Below are positions 41,495 to 50,354 of a stretch of 64,000 nucleotides of DNA, in pieces (position 1 is the first letter of the stretch; every line of letters begins with the position of its first letter). The position numbers were made by a program, and so were the translations under genes. Origin of the DNA: Chelatococcus reniformis (GTDB lineage: Bacteria > Pseudomonadota > Alphaproteobacteria > Rhizobiales > Beijerinckiaceae); NCBI RefSeq assembly GCF_014640075.1, contig NZ_BMGG01000004.1:62001-126000 (forward strand). The letters run 5' to 3'. The notes under the pieces were generated by a model. It worked only from the letters and a program-made list of their open reading frames with translations, did not search any database and was not told the origin of the DNA.

Positions 41495-42673
41495 ATGCGG
41501 ATCGCGGTGCCGAAAGAGGCCGAAGCAGGCGAAGGGCGGGTCGCGGCGACGCCCGACACGGTCAAGAAATTCGTCGGCCTGGGTGCCGACGTCGTGGTCG
41601 AGCCGGGCGCCGGGGTCGCCTCGGGCATCCTCGACGCCGATTATCAGGCCGCCGGAGCGACCGTGGCCGCGCCCGGCAGCGATGTGCTCGCCGACGCCGA
41701 CATCGTGCTCAAGGTCCGCCGGCCGGCGGCTGCCGAGATCGCGCGCACCAAGCGGGGTGCCATCGTCATCGCCACCATGGATCCCTATGGCGCGGATGCC
41801 GCGCTCAAGGCGATGGCCGAGGCGGGCCTCACGGCCTTCGCCATGGAATTGATGCCGCGCATCACCCGGGCGCAGGTGATGGACGTGCTGTCGTCGCAGG
41901 CCAACCTGGCCGGCTACCGGGCGGTGGTGGATGCGGCGGCCGAGTTCGGTCGCGCCTTTCCGATGATGATGACCGCCGCCGGCACCGTTCCCGCCGCCAA
42001 GGCCTTCATCATGGGTGCCGGCGTTGCCGGCCTGCAGGCGATCGCGACCGCTCGCCGGCTCGGCGCCATCGTCACCGCGACCGACGTGCGGCCCGCGGCG
42101 AAGGAGCAGGTCGCCTCCCTCGGCGCCAAGTTCGTTGCGGTCGAGAACGAGGAGTTCAAGGCGGCCGAGACCGCCGGCGGCTATGCCAAGGAGATGTCGG
42201 ACGCCTACAAGGCCGCCCAGGCCGAGCTGGTGGCTTCCCACATCGCCAAGCAGGACATCGTCGTCACCACAGCGCTCATTCCCGGCCGTCCCGCGCCCCG
42301 GCTGGTGTCCGCGGCGATGGTCGAATCGATGAAGCCGGGCTCGATCATCGTCGATCTGGCCGTGGAACGGGGCGGCAATGTCGAGCTCGCCAAGCCGGGC
42401 GAGGTGGTCCGGCACAACGGCGTCACCATCGTCGGCCACCTCAACGTGCCCGGCCGGCTCGCCGCCTCCGCGTCCGTGCTCTACGCCAAGAACCTCTATG
42501 CCTTTGCCGAGACGATGATCGACAAGAGCGCCAAGGCGCTGGCCGTCAAGTGGGACGACGAGCTGGTTAAGGCGACGCTGCTCACCCGGGACGGTGAGGT
42601 CGTCCATCCGAATTTCCAGCCCAAGGTGGCCGAGGCGCCGGTAGCGGCGACCGCGCCCGCCGCCGGCGCGTGA
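41495..42673 (+). CDS. pntAA: Proton-translocating NAD(P) transhydrogenase subunit alpha 1 (NAD-binding)
   Basis: 392-residue dI component that binds NAD(H) on the cytoplasmic face. The start MRIAVPKE follows AGGAGGGA (41480-41487) with proper spacing; the ATG at 41489 is too close. Family segments include [10 protein letters not shown], the nucleotide fold [28 protein letters not shown] and the mobile-loop [12 protein letters not shown]. The protein ends before the membrane segment, which is in the next gene, so the subunit is split as in Rhodospirillum. Confidence 0.95.
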   Translation: MRIAVPKEAEAGEGRVAATPDTVKKFVGLGADVVVEPGAGVASGILDADYQAAGATVAAPGSDVLADADIVLKVRRPAAAEIARTKRGAIVIATMDPYGADAALKAMAEAGLTAFAMELMPRITRAQVMDVLSSQANLAGYRAVVDAAAEFGRAFPMMMTAAGTVPAAKAFIMGAGVAGLQAIATARRLGAIVTATDVRPAAKEQVASLGAKFVAVENEEFKAAETAGGYAKEMSDAYKAAQAELVASHIAKQDIVVTTALIPGRPAPRLVSAAMVESMKPGSIIVDLAVERGGNVELAKPGEVVRHNGVTIVGHLNVPGRLAASASVLYAKNLYAFAETMIDKSAKALAVKWDDELVKATLLTRDGEVVHPNFQPKVAEAPVAATAPAAGA

Positions 42674-42695
42674 GCGAGAAGGGGGGAACAGAACC

Positions 42696-43142
42696 ATGGC
42701 GGATACCGCGCGAGAGCTTCTCTATCACGCCGAGGCCGCTGCGGCGGCCGCCCGCGAGGCCGCGATCGCGGCGCAGCACTATGCCGACCAGGCGGCCCTG
42801 GCCGTGGGCACCGTCGCGCACCAGGCCACCGGCGGCGCCGTCGACCCGACGGTCTTCCAACTGGCGATCTTCGTGCTCGCCGTCTTCGTCGGCTATTACG
42901 TCGTCTGGTCGGTGACCCCGGCCCTGCATACGCCCCTGATGGCCGTTACCAACGCCATCTCCTCGGTCATCGTCGTCGGCGCGCTGCTCGCCGTCGGTGT
43001 CGAGGTCGCCCAGGGCTTCGGCAGCGGCCCGCTATGGGCGCGCGCCTTCGGCTTCATCGCGCTCATCCTCGCCTCGATCAATATCTTCGGCGGCTTCCTC
43101 GTGACCCAGCGCATGCTCGGCATGTACAAGAAAAAGGTCTGA
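42696..43142 (+). CDS. pntAB: NAD(P) transhydrogenase subunit alpha 2 (membrane)
   Basis: 148 residues. An Ala-rich N-terminal helix (about 1-45) longer than usual precedes three or four membrane helices with [26 protein letters not shown] and the terminal [14 protein letters not shown]. Forms part of the dII proton channel. It begins 22 bases after pntAA and ends 5 bases before pntB. Confidence 0.94.
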   Translation: MADTARELLYHAEAAAAAAREAAIAAQHYADQAALAVGTVAHQATGGAVDPTVFQLAIFVLAVFVGYYVVWSVTPALHTPLMAVTNAISSVIVVGALLAVGVEVAQGFGSGPLWARAFGFIALILASINIFGGFLVTQRMLGMYKKKV

Positions 43143-43147
43143 GCGCG

Positions 43148-44542
43148 ATGGCCGCCAATATCTCCGCGCTGCTCTACCTCGCCGCCGGCGTCCTCTTCAT
43201 CCTGGCGCTCAGGGGCCTCTCGTCGCCGGCCACGTCGCGCCGGGGCAACCTCTACGGCATGATCGGCATGGCAATCGCCGGTCTCACGACGGTGGTCGGC
43301 GCGCCGCCGGCCGGGGGGTGGGCCTGGGTTCTGGTCATTGCCGGCATCGGCATCGGCGGCACCATCGGCGCCGTCACGGCCCGCCGTGTGCCGATGACGG
43401 CGATGCCGCAGCTCGTCGCTGCCTTCCATTCGCTGGTCGGTCTCGCCGCCGTGCTCGTCGCGGCCGGTGCGCTCTATGCGCCGGCCGCCTTCGGCATCGG
43501 CCAGGCGGGCCTCATCCACGGGGGCTCGCTGGTCGAGATGTCGCTGGGCGTCGCCATCGGCGCAGTGACCTTCACCGGCTCGGTGATCGCCTTCCTCAAG
43601 CTCGACGGCCGCATGTCGGGCAAGCCGATCATGCTGCCGGCGCGGCACGCCCTCAATATCGCACTGGCCGTGCTGCTGCTGCTGCTGATCATCGGCTTCG
43701 TGGGCTCGGAAAGCCACATCCTGTTCTGGCTGATCGTGCTCGTCTCGTTCGTCCTGGGTGTGACGCTCATCATCCCGATCGGCGGCGCCGACATGCCGGT
43801 CGTCGTGTCGATGCTCAACTCCTATTCGGGTTGGGCGGCTGCGGGCATCGGCTTCACGCTGGGCAACCTGGCGCTGATCATCACCGGCGCGCTGGTCGGC
43901 TCGTCGGGCGCGATCCTCTCCTACATCATGTGCAAGGGAATGAACCGCTCGTTCATTTCCGTCATCCTCGGCGGCTTCGGTGGGGAAACCAGCGTGGCCA
44001 GCGGCGCCGTCGAGCAGCGTCCGGTCAAGCAGGGATCCGCCGACGATGCCGCGTTCCTGATGAAGAACGCCGAGAAGGTCATCATCGTGCCGGGCTACGG
44101 CATGGCTGTGGCGCAGGCCCAGCATGCGCTGCGCGAGATGGCCGAAAAGCTCAAGGAAGCGGGCGTCGACGTGAAATACGCCATCCACCCGGTGGCGGGC
44201 CGCATGCCCGGGCACATGAACGTTCTCCTGGCCGAAGCCAACGTGCCCTACGACGAGGTGTTCGAGCTCGAGGACATCAATTCGGAATTCGCCCAGGCCG
44301 ACGTCGCTTTCGTCATCGGCGCCAACGACGTGACCAATCCGGCGGCCAAGACCGACCCGGCTTCGCCGATCTTCGGCATGCCGATCCTGGATGTGGAGAG
44401 GGCCAAGACCGTGCTGTTCATCAAGCGCGGCATGGGCTCGGGCTATGCCGGCGTGGAGAACGAGCTGTTCTTCAAGGACAACACGATGATGCTGTTCGCA
44501 GATGCCAAGAAGATGGTCGAGGAGATCATCAAGTCGCTGTAG
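43148..44542 (+). CDS. pntB: NAD(P) transhydrogenase subunit beta
   Basis: 464 residues. The N-terminal half holds about eight or nine membrane helices of the proton channel (dII), including the conserved HSLVGLAA His and the GGADMPVVVSMLNSYSGWAA motif. The C-terminal dIII domain binds NADP(H): VPGYGMAVAQAQHALREM, HPVAGRMPGHMNVLLAEANVPYD and IGANDVTNPAA, ending VEEIIKSL. The complex uses proton motive force to make NADPH. It completes the pntAA-pntAB-pntB operon. Confidence 0.97.
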   Translation: MAANISALLYLAAGVLFILALRGLSSPATSRRGNLYGMIGMAIAGLTTVVGAPPAGGWAWVLVIAGIGIGGTIGAVTARRVPMTAMPQLVAAFHSLVGLAAVLVAAGALYAPAAFGIGQAGLIHGGSLVEMSLGVAIGAVTFTGSVIAFLKLDGRMSGKPIMLPARHALNIALAVLLLLLIIGFVGSESHILFWLIVLVSFVLGVTLIIPIGGADMPVVVSMLNSYSGWAAAGIGFTLGNLALIITGALVGSSGAILSYIMCKGMNRSFISVILGGFGGETSVASGAVEQRPVKQGSADDAAFLMKNAEKVIIVPGYGMAVAQAQHALREMAEKLKEAGVDVKYAIHPVAGRMPGHMNVLLAEANVPYDEVFELEDINSEFAQADVAFVIGANDVTNPAAKTDPASPIFGMPILDVERAKTVLFIKRGMGSGYAGVENELFFKDNTMMLFADAKKMVEEIIKSL

Positions 44543-44604
44543 GTCGTGCGCCGGCAGCCGCAACGATCGGCGGCAACGTCGGGTGAGGGCCTCGAGCGCT
44601 TCCT

Positions 44605-44633
44605 TCGCGATCGGGTGAGCCACTCGATCGCGA
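44605..44633. repeat. GATCGGGTG hairpin (family C), 62 bases after pntB
   Basis: TCGCGATCGGGTG-AGC-CACTCGATCGCGA forms a 13-bp stem with one mismatch. There is no uridine run, so it is more likely a repeat or stabilising hairpin than an intrinsic terminator. Confidence 0.6.
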
Positions 44634-44734
44634 GGCGCGCCGGGGCGCATGTGCCTTGGCGGCCGCTTCCAGGCGTTCCGGGTCGCTCGCCAACTCCGAG
44701 GGTCGCGGCCGACGCTGAACGACGTCTCCCGCGC

Positions 44735-45499
44735 TTATAGGGCCGGAACCGGCTGCTTCATGCCGATCAGCACGTCGTTCAAATCGGCGCGGATGCCCAG
44801 CGCGATGTTGTCGACCTGGACCAGCGTGAACGACAGTCCCGAGTGGTAGCTGAGGTAGCCGGCGATGTCGTAGCCCCACTCGAGGGTCACTAGCGCGCCG
44901 TCTTTCAGGGGATCGCCGTGGTAGTCGGGGGGCTGGACGAGGTGATGAACCTCGCCCTTGATCAGCGCCGCGCGTCGCCGCGAGGCGTTCATGCGCCGCA
45001 CGATGGGCACGGTCATGATGACGGCGCCGCCCGGCTTCAGCGTCCGCGCCACTTCCATGATCGCCAGGTTTGGAAAAAAGACGTGCTCGAAGACGTCCTG
45101 GGCGAGCACGAGATCGAAGGTCTCATCGGCAAACGTCAGATTCTCGAGGTTCTCGATCCGGTAGCTGCCGCATGGCATCTCGGGCGCCGCGACGATCGAG
45201 CCGCGTGGTTTCCCCGGGTCGTAGTATGACGCCGTATACGCGGCGCATTCGCTTGCCAGCCGGCGGCTGACGATGTCCCAGCCCGGCGAGGCCTCGTGGA
45301 CGACGAGGTCGCGCCAACTCGGATAGTAGGAGGCCAGCACGTGCTTCAGCGCGCGGTGCCGCGGCAGCGAGTGGCAATTGCTGCATCTGAAGGTGTTTCT
45401 GAGATAGGGGCCGCTGGCGACGAACGTGACCTTCTGTTCGCAGCCTGGGCAGAAGCCATCCAGACGCGCCACCGAAGTGGGTTCGTCGTCGTGCGGCAT
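44735..45499 (-). CDS. Class I SAM-dependent methyltransferase with N-terminal zinc ribbon
   Basis: 254 residues. A small Cys4 zinc-ribbon-like unit (CPGC at 17-20, CSNC at 39-42) precedes a Rossmann-type methyltransferase fold. The SAM-binding Gly motif region reads VVHEASPGWD, and the post-motif segments are FADETFDLVLAQDVFEHVFFP and LKPGGAVIMTVPIV. Such domain pairing occurs in methyltransferases acting on glycans or lipids, but no substrate is indicated. The gene is bracketed by palindromic repeats (44605-44633 and 45512-45616), which may mark a locally inserted segment. Confidence 0.82.
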   Translation of the reverse strand: MPHDDEPTSVARLDGFCPGCEQKVTFVASGPYLRNTFRCSNCHSLPRHRALKHVLASYYPSWRDLVVHEASPGWDIVSRRLASECAAYTASYYDPGKPRGSIVAAPEMPCGSYRIENLENLTFADETFDLVLAQDVFEHVFFPNLAIMEVARTLKPGGAVIMTVPIVRRMNASRRRAALIKGEVHHLVQPPDYHGDPLKDGALVTLEWGYDIAGYLSYHSGLSFTLVQVDNIALGIRADLNDVLIGMKQPVPAL

Positions 45500-45511
45500 G
45501 AGACGGCGCTC

Positions 45512-45616
45512 CTAGAGCGTTTCGAGCGAAGTGGACGCCGGTTCGCGTGAAGAAAATGCGACAAACCAAACAGATAGAGCATTTCGGCGATTCGAAGAAA
45601 CGCGGAAATTCTCTAG
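45512..45616. repeat. Palindromic repeat family A, copy 4
   Basis: CTAG-bounded, same order as copy 1: GAGCGTTTCGAGCGAAGTGG, GGTTCGCGTGAAGAAAATGCG, linker CAAACCAAACAGATAGAG, then GCATTTCGGCGATTCGAAGAAACGCGGAAATTCTC. It lies 12 bases upstream of the methyltransferase start codon. Confidence 0.88.
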
Positions 45617-45894
45617 GGCGCTTCGCGATGGGGTGGAAACAAACCGATCGCTGAGTGGTTCCCAAGACTCAAAGGCCTAAGGCTTTCCGGTGCAATTGAG
45701 TGGTCTCATCCCATTGCCGCAAGCCTTGGAGCATTCCTCAGATGCAACCATCCGAACAGGACATGCTTCACTTGAAGCTGTAGCGCTTCTTCTGACCGAG
45801 TGGCCTCCATCCGATCGCAATCGCTCTCGAGCGGCGCGATCCGCTCCAGGCAACCGTCGCGACCCGTGAATTTTCTCGCCGAGGTCGCGCCGAG
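45617..45894. other. Intergenic region with degenerate family B fragments
   Basis: Contains GGAGCATTCCTCAGATGCAACCATCCGAACAGGACATGC and AGCGCTTCTTCTGA, echoing family B parts in diverged form. No coding region is convincing. Confidence 0.45.
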
Positions 45895-46743
45895 TCAGCC
45901 GCCGACGCGGGACGCGCCTTCGCGTGCGATCTGGTTGCGCGGGTCCAAAGACAGCGCGTTGCGGAAGGATTCGAGCGCGGCCTGACGGTCGCCGAGCTTT
46001 TCGTAAGCTACGCCGCGGCCCGCCCACGACTCGCTCTGCTTGTTGTCGACGTTGAGCGCGGCGTTAAAGTCTTCGACCGCCTTCTGATACTGGCCGAGGG
46101 CCAGTTCGCTCTGTCCTCGTGCGGCGTAGGGCGCGGCGACAAAGGGGTTGCGGTCGATGGCCGCGTCGAAGTCGGCGACGGCCTGGCGGCTCTGGCCCTG
46201 GCGCTGGGCGACCAGGCCGCGCGCATGGTGGGCCTCGGCCGATTCCGGATTGAGCTGGATGGCGCGGTTCAGGTCGGTCCGGGCGCCCTCGGCATTCCCC
46301 TGCGCCCTGAGCAGGTTGCCGCGGCCGATATAGGCGGGGGCATAATTGGCGTCGGCGCTGATGGCACGGGAGAAGTCGGCGAGCGCGGCGCTATCGTTGC
46401 CGGTCTGCCGCAGCGCCAGCGCTCGGTTGGTGTAGGCGGGGGCATCGTTGGGGTCCAAACGGATCGCCTGGCCGAAATCGTCGATGGCGTTTCTGTAATT
46501 GCCGATGCGCGCGTAGGCGGCGCCGCGCGTATTATAGGCCGTCGCGTCATTGGGATGGTTGCGGACGACCTCGCTCAGCGACGCGATGTTGGTCTCGGCG
46601 AGCTTGGGATCGCCCTTGACGACCTCGGCCACGCTTGCCGTCGGCCTGGCGGAGCCGACCGTGTCGCAGCCGGCCACTGCGAGCGCGAGGGCGAGCGCCG
46701 ATAGCGCCAAGCCCGATCCCCGATAACACACCTGCACGGCCAC
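45895..46743 (-). CDS. TPR-repeat lipoprotein
   Basis: 282 residues starting with GTG. A signal sequence ends in the lipobox AVAGC (Cys26), so the protein is likely membrane-anchored. Six consecutive TPR units span about 55-275, for example AYNTRGAAYARIGNYRNAIDD, AYTNRALALRQTGNDSAALAD and SWAGRGVAYEKLGDRQAAL. It resembles NlpI-like or other alphaproteobacterial TPR lipoproteins, which act as adaptors at the envelope. The partner cannot be predicted here. Confidence 0.85.
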   Translation of the reverse strand: MAVQVCYRGSGLALSALALALAVAGCDTVGSARPTASVAEVVKGDPKLAETNIASLSEVVRNHPNDATAYNTRGAAYARIGNYRNAIDDFGQAIRLDPNDAPAYTNRALALRQTGNDSAALADFSRAISADANYAPAYIGRGNLLRAQGNAEGARTDLNRAIQLNPESAEAHHARGLVAQRQGQSRQAVADFDAAIDRNPFVAAPYAARGQSELALGQYQKAVEDFNAALNVDNKQSESWAGRGVAYEKLGDRQAALESFRNALSLDPRNQIAREGASRVGG

Positions 46744-47149
46744 CTCTTCAAGTTTCCCTCAGCCCGGCCCGCTCGGGCGCACCGTGGTCCAATGACGACA
46801 CCCGCCCGTGCGGTGCTCGGGGGAGGAACTGACCATGTGCGAGACCGAGGGTGCGCCGGCGGCCTCAGCTATCGCTCGAGACCTTGCCGGTGCCGCGCAA
46901 CTGACGCGCCTTTGCGTTCAAAATGCGCTCGACCCCTACCGTAGCCGCACCGGCCATCGACCCCCGCGCATAGCTCGCCATGTGGGCCCGCGGCGCACGT
47001 GGCTTCCATGTCCGTCTAATGCCGTCGTTTCCTTAACAAAGCGGCGACAACGGCGGCATGGTGGCAATTTCGCCGCCGCCGGCCTTTGCCGTTGCATTTT
47101 GCGGCGAGTGTTGCCGCGGCGCCGCGGTGGGAGGCGCCGAACGCAAGAC
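46744..47149. other. Intergenic region between the TPR lipoprotein and rpsU, no gene seen
   Basis: About 400 bases. Contains GC-rich stretches with GCGGCGG/CCGCCGCC inverted pieces (47065-47110) but no frame with protein-like composition and no A/T-rich tail. It should include the promoter of the TPR lipoprotein gene (minus strand). Confidence 0.45.
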
Positions 47150-47175
47150 GGCACCTTCCGTCGCCGGAAAGTGCC
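47150..47175 (-). terminator. Hairpin downstream of rpsU, probable terminator
   Basis: On the minus strand GGCACTTTCCG-GCGA-CGGAAGGTGCC gives an 11-bp stem with one G-U pair, then GTCTTGCGTT. It is 42 bases after the rpsU stop codon. The U-tract is poor, hence moderate confidence. Confidence 0.5.
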
Positions 47176-47217
47176 GCTCAAACCATCTGCCCATCTGCCG
47201 TGAGACGCGCGGACGCC

Positions 47218-47457
47218 TCAGCGTCCGGCCGCCACCGGCCGGGGCTTCATCGGCAACAGGCCCTCGCGCTGCATCTTCTTGCGCGCCAGCTTGCGAGCCC
47301 GACGAACCGCTTCCGCCTTCTCGCGGGCGCGCTTCTCCGAGGGCTTCTCGTAGTGATCGCGCAGCTTCATCTCGCGGAAGACGCCCTCGCGCTGGAGCTT
47401 CTTCTTCAGCGCCCGAAGAGCTTGGTCCACGTTATTGTCACGGACAAGTACCTGCAC
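47218..47457 (-). CDS. rpsU: 30S ribosomal protein S21
   Basis: 79 residues. Opens [20 protein letters not shown], followed by [24 protein letters not shown] and a basic Arg/Lys tail, matching S21, which sits near the anti-Shine-Dalgarno region and assists initiation. The C-terminal KPRPVAAGR extension is typical of alphaproteobacterial S21. It is transcribed alone. Confidence 0.96.
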   Translation of the reverse strand: MQVLVRDNNVDQALRALKKKLQREGVFREMKLRDHYEKPSEKRAREKAEAVRRARKLARKKMQREGLLPMKPRPVAAGR

Positions 47458-47596
47458 GCCCGATCGTCCTGCCTTGAAGTTGAGAATAGGCCGTCATCGG
47501 CGCGAACGACAGATCGCACCGTTGGTTGCGCGTATCAGAAAACAGAGGCTTTGTCCATAGTGAAAAAGCGAGCCGACATGCGGCGCCGGGCCGGGC

Positions 47597-48670
47597 CTAT
47601 GCCGGCCGCGGCGTGACCCGCGTGACATGGCCCATCTTGCGGCCGGGCCGCGCCTTGCCCTTGCCGTAGAGGTGCAGATGAACCCCCGGCTCGCGCAACA
47701 GTTCGAGCCAGCCGTCGATGTCGTCGCCGACCAGATTGGTCATCGTCGCCTGCCCCAGGCTCGCGGCGTCGCCCAGGGGCCAACCGGCGATGGCCCGGAC
47801 ATGCTGTGCGAACTGGGAGGTCACCGCTCCCTCGATGGTCCAGTGCCCGGAATTGTGGACCCGCGGCGCCAGTTCGTTGACGAGCAGCGTGGCACCGTCG
47901 GCGAGCACGAACAGCTCGACGGTCAGCACGCCGACATAGCCGAGCGCATCGCCGATTGCTCGCACGGCTGCCATGGCCGCGTCGCGGGTGGCCGGCGCGA
48001 TCGTGGCGGGCGCCCGCGTGACATCGAGGATGTGGTCGCGGTGGGTGTTCTCGCAGACATCGAAGGCGGCAAAGGTGCCCCCGTCGCCGAACGCCGCGAT
48101 CACCGAGATCTCCTGGGCAAAGCTCACGAAGCCCTCGAGAATCGCCGGCGCGCAGCCGATGGCGGCGAACGCCGCCGCCGCGTCGTCGTCCACGCCGATC
48201 TTCGCCTGGCCCTTGCCGTCGTAGCCCATGCGCCGCGTCTTCAGGACCGCCGGTCGCCCGAGGCGCGTGAGCGCGGCCTCGAGGTCCGCGACGCTGTCGA
48301 CCGCCGCGAACGGGGCGGTGCCGATGCCGAGCTGAGCGACGAAGCTTTTTTCCACGAGCCGGTCCTGGGCGGTGGACAACGCCGTAAGGCCAGGGCGCAG
48401 CGGGCGCCGACCGGCCAGGAAGGCCGCCGTTGCCGCCGGCACGTTCTCGAACTCGTAGGTGATGACGTCGACGCTCTCGGCGAACGCGGCGAGCGCGACC
48501 TCGTCCTCATAGGCGGCCACCGTGTGGGCGTGCGCCACGTCGAAGGCGGGACTGCCGTCGTCGGGGCAGAAGACGTGGGTTTTGAGTCCATAGCGGGCTG
48601 CGGCGATCGAGAGCATGCGACCGAGCTGGCCGCCGCCCAGGATGCCGATGGAGGCGCCGGGGGCGAGCAT
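47597..48670 (-). CDS. purK: 5-(carboxyamino)imidazole ribonucleotide synthase
   Basis: 357-residue ATP-grasp enzyme that carboxylates AIR with bicarbonate and ATP. Starts [20 protein letters not shown]; further motifs are DVITYEFENVPA, KTRRMGYDGKGQ, the EISVI segment, ENTHRDHILDVTRAPA, LTVELFVL and NELAPRVHNSGHWT. The start codon shares one base with the purE stop (TGATG around 48668-48672), so translation is coupled. The frame is open further upstream through purE but that is not a fusion. Confidence 0.96.
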   Translation of the reverse strand: MLAPGASIGILGGGQLGRMLSIAAARYGLKTHVFCPDDGSPAFDVAHAHTVAAYEDEVALAAFAESVDVITYEFENVPAATAAFLAGRRPLRPGLTALSTAQDRLVEKSFVAQLGIGTAPFAAVDSVADLEAALTRLGRPAVLKTRRMGYDGKGQAKIGVDDDAAAAFAAIGCAPAILEGFVSFAQEISVIAAFGDGGTFAAFDVCENTHRDHILDVTRAPATIAPATRDAAMAAVRAIGDALGYVGVLTVELFVLADGATLLVNELAPRVHNSGHWTIEGAVTSQFAQHVRAIAGWPLGDAASLGQATMTNLVGDDIDGWLELLREPGVHLHLYGKGKARPGRKMGHVTRVTPRPA

Positions 48671-49164
48671 CAGGGGCCGTCGACCGGGCGCTCCGCCACG
48701 CCCTCGCTCTGGCGCGCGCGCCACGCCTCGAGCTGCGCCGCCAGGGGCGGATCGGATAGCGCCAGTACGGCCGCGGCGAGCAGCGCGGCATTGACCGCTC
48801 CCGCGCGGCCGATCGCCAGCGTGCCGACGGGAATGCCGGCCGGCATCTGCACGATGGACAGCAGGCTGTCCTCGCCCGAAAGCGCCTTGGATTCGACCGG
48901 GACGCCGAACACCGGAAGCGAGGTCAGGGCGGCGGTCATGCCCGGCAGGTGCGCGGCCCCACCGGCACCGGCGATGATCACCTTGAAGCCGGCCGCCTTG
49001 GCGCCCTTGGCGAAGGCAAACAGCCGCTCCGGCGTGCGATGGGCCGAGACGATCAGGGCCTCGTGTCCGATGCCGAACTCGTCGAGCGTCGCCGCCGCAT
49101 GCCGCATCGTCGCCCAGTCGGACTGGCTGCCCATGATAATGGCCACCGGCCTGGGTGTGCCCAT
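48670..49164 (-). CDS. purE: N5-carboxyaminoimidazole ribonucleotide mutase
   Basis: 164-residue class I Pur[18 protein letters not shown] at the start holds the conserved GSxSDW motif, followed by [14 protein letters not shown] with the catalytic His and [12 protein letters not shown]. It converts the PurK product to CAIR in purine synthesis. The start at 49164 has GAGG eight bases upstream; longer frames have no site. Confidence 0.96.
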   Translation of the reverse strand: MGTPRPVAIIMGSQSDWATMRHAAATLDEFGIGHEALIVSAHRTPERLFAFAKGAKAAGFKVIIAGAGGAAHLPGMTAALTSLPVFGVPVESKALSGEDSLLSIVQMPAGIPVGTLAIGRAGAVNAALLAAAVLALSDPPLAAQLEAWRARQSEGVAERPVDGP

Positions 49165-49333
49165 CAAAGCCTCGCGCAGGAAAAAGGCGCTCGTATAGGT
49201 CCGCCGGCCCGAGCGCAAGCGTTGGCCTGCAAGAATTTACGGCGGTTCCGTGTGGCGTGCGACCGGGCGGAGCCCTGCGATCGTCGCGCGATCCATTCCG
49301 ACGCGGACGGCATGCCCGGACGCTTCGGCGCTC

Positions 49334-49404
49334 GAGCATTTCTGCGCCCTTGGATGGACCCCTCCAATGGCGCCAAAATGCTCATCATCCTTTGAATCTG
49401 GAGC
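49334..49404. repeat. Palindromic repeat family B, copy 2
   Basis: GAGCATTTCTGCGCCCTTGGATGG and CCTCCAATGGCGCCAAAATGCTC form an imperfect hairpin, followed by CCTTTGAATCTGGAGC. Same order as 23259-23330 and 52022-52097. Confidence 0.7.
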
Positions 49405-49419
49405 CGGCAACGGAAGGTC

Positions 49420-49635
49420 TCAGGCGATGATATCGGGTGTGAGCCGGTCTTCCAGGTGGATGATCCTGTCCTTGAGGCCGAGCTTGCGCTTCTTCAGGCG
49501 CTGCAGCTGCAGCAGGTCGCCGGTGCCGGCCGATGCCAGCGCCTCGATTGCCGAGTCGAGGTCGCGGTGCTCCTGCTTCAGACGGCTCAGCTCGGCAGCC
49601 AGCTCCGACATATCTGGCTCACTGGAATGAATCAT
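49420..49635 (-). CDS. YdcH/DUF465 family small protein
   Basis: 71 residues, almost entirely helical: MSELAAELSRLKQEHRDLDSAI then LLQLQRLKKRKLGLKDRIIHLEDRL. This is the two-helix DUF465 family, with a conserved KKxKLxLKDxI motif; function unknown. A second DUF465 gene lies divergent at 49997. Met9 (49611) is an alternative start. Confidence 0.85.
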   Translation of the reverse strand: MIHSSEPDMSELAAELSRLKQEHRDLDSAIEALASAGTGDLLQLQRLKKRKLGLKDRIIHLEDRLTPDIIA

Positions 49636-49996
49636 CTGGGATTCCGCAAACCGTCCCTGACGCAGCCGACCGCAGCAACGCGCCACCCGGCCGCATGTCT
49701 GTCGACGGCCGCGGCTTCCGCGCGCTTGCCCCTTGCAGACAATAGCCTTCGTGGCGCGCCGAGTATGCTGCGCCGCCTGATCCACGGCAAGCACCGCCGG
49801 GTTGCCGGCGGCGGAACGACGCGCCGGCAGCGTCCGCGGCCGATGCGGCAAAGGGGCTTCGCGTTCCGTCCCGCCGGGTCGCCGCGTCGGACGGCTCCAT
49901 CCTCGAATAGGGGGCGTGGCGCTCAAACAGCCCTTGCGGCGCCGAATCGTTGTGTCACATTTGTCATGTCCGTAACCGACGAAAGGAGGCCCCTCT
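49636..49996. other. Divergent intergenic region between two DUF465 genes
   Basis: 361 bases, no coding region seen. It should contain both promoters. A GAATC site (GANTC, CcrM methylation target) at 49943-49947 precedes the plus-strand gene. I cannot assign -35/-10 boxes with confidence. Confidence 0.4.
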
Positions 49997-50185
49997 ATGA
50001 GTGTGCAGTCCCATCTCGCGGAACTTGAACGGCGACATCGCGCGATCGAGCTTGAACTCCAAGCCGCGACCAGCCAGCCGGCAACCCCCGATCTCAAGTT
50101 GGCCGAGCTGAAGCGCAAGAAACTGCTGCTCAAGGATCAGATTGCCCGCCTGCGCCAGACCTCGGCGAGCGCTTCGATCCACTAG
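49997..50185 (+). CDS. YdcH/DUF465 family small protein, second copy
   Basis: 62 residues with the same two-helix layout: SHLAELERRHRAIELELQAA and LKLAELKRKKLLLKDQIARL. It has a very strong ribosome-binding site AAGGAGG (49982-49988). It differs enough from the divergent copy at 49420 to be an old paralogue rather than a recent duplicate. Confidence 0.86.
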   Translation: MSVQSHLAELERRHRAIELELQAATSQPATPDLKLAELKRKKLLLKDQIARLRQTSASASIH

Positions 50186-50354
50186 AATTGGCGAACGAGC
50201 GCAGCCGGCCGCAGAGGCGTGGCTGTGCATTCGCTCCGGTCCGCGCCGAGCCGGCCGGATTAGCTGTGGCCGGGCGTGGCGAGCGTCCATCGACGTCCGC
50301 CCCGCCTTGCATAGCGTGCCCTCCGCGCCGGTCCGGCCGCCCGCCCTTGCGGCA

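Noticed and set aside
47597..49339. Apparent 580-residue fusion protein upstream of purK
   Set aside because: The extension is the purE region read in another frame; purK starts at 48670 with its family N-terminus and purE is intact in its own frame.
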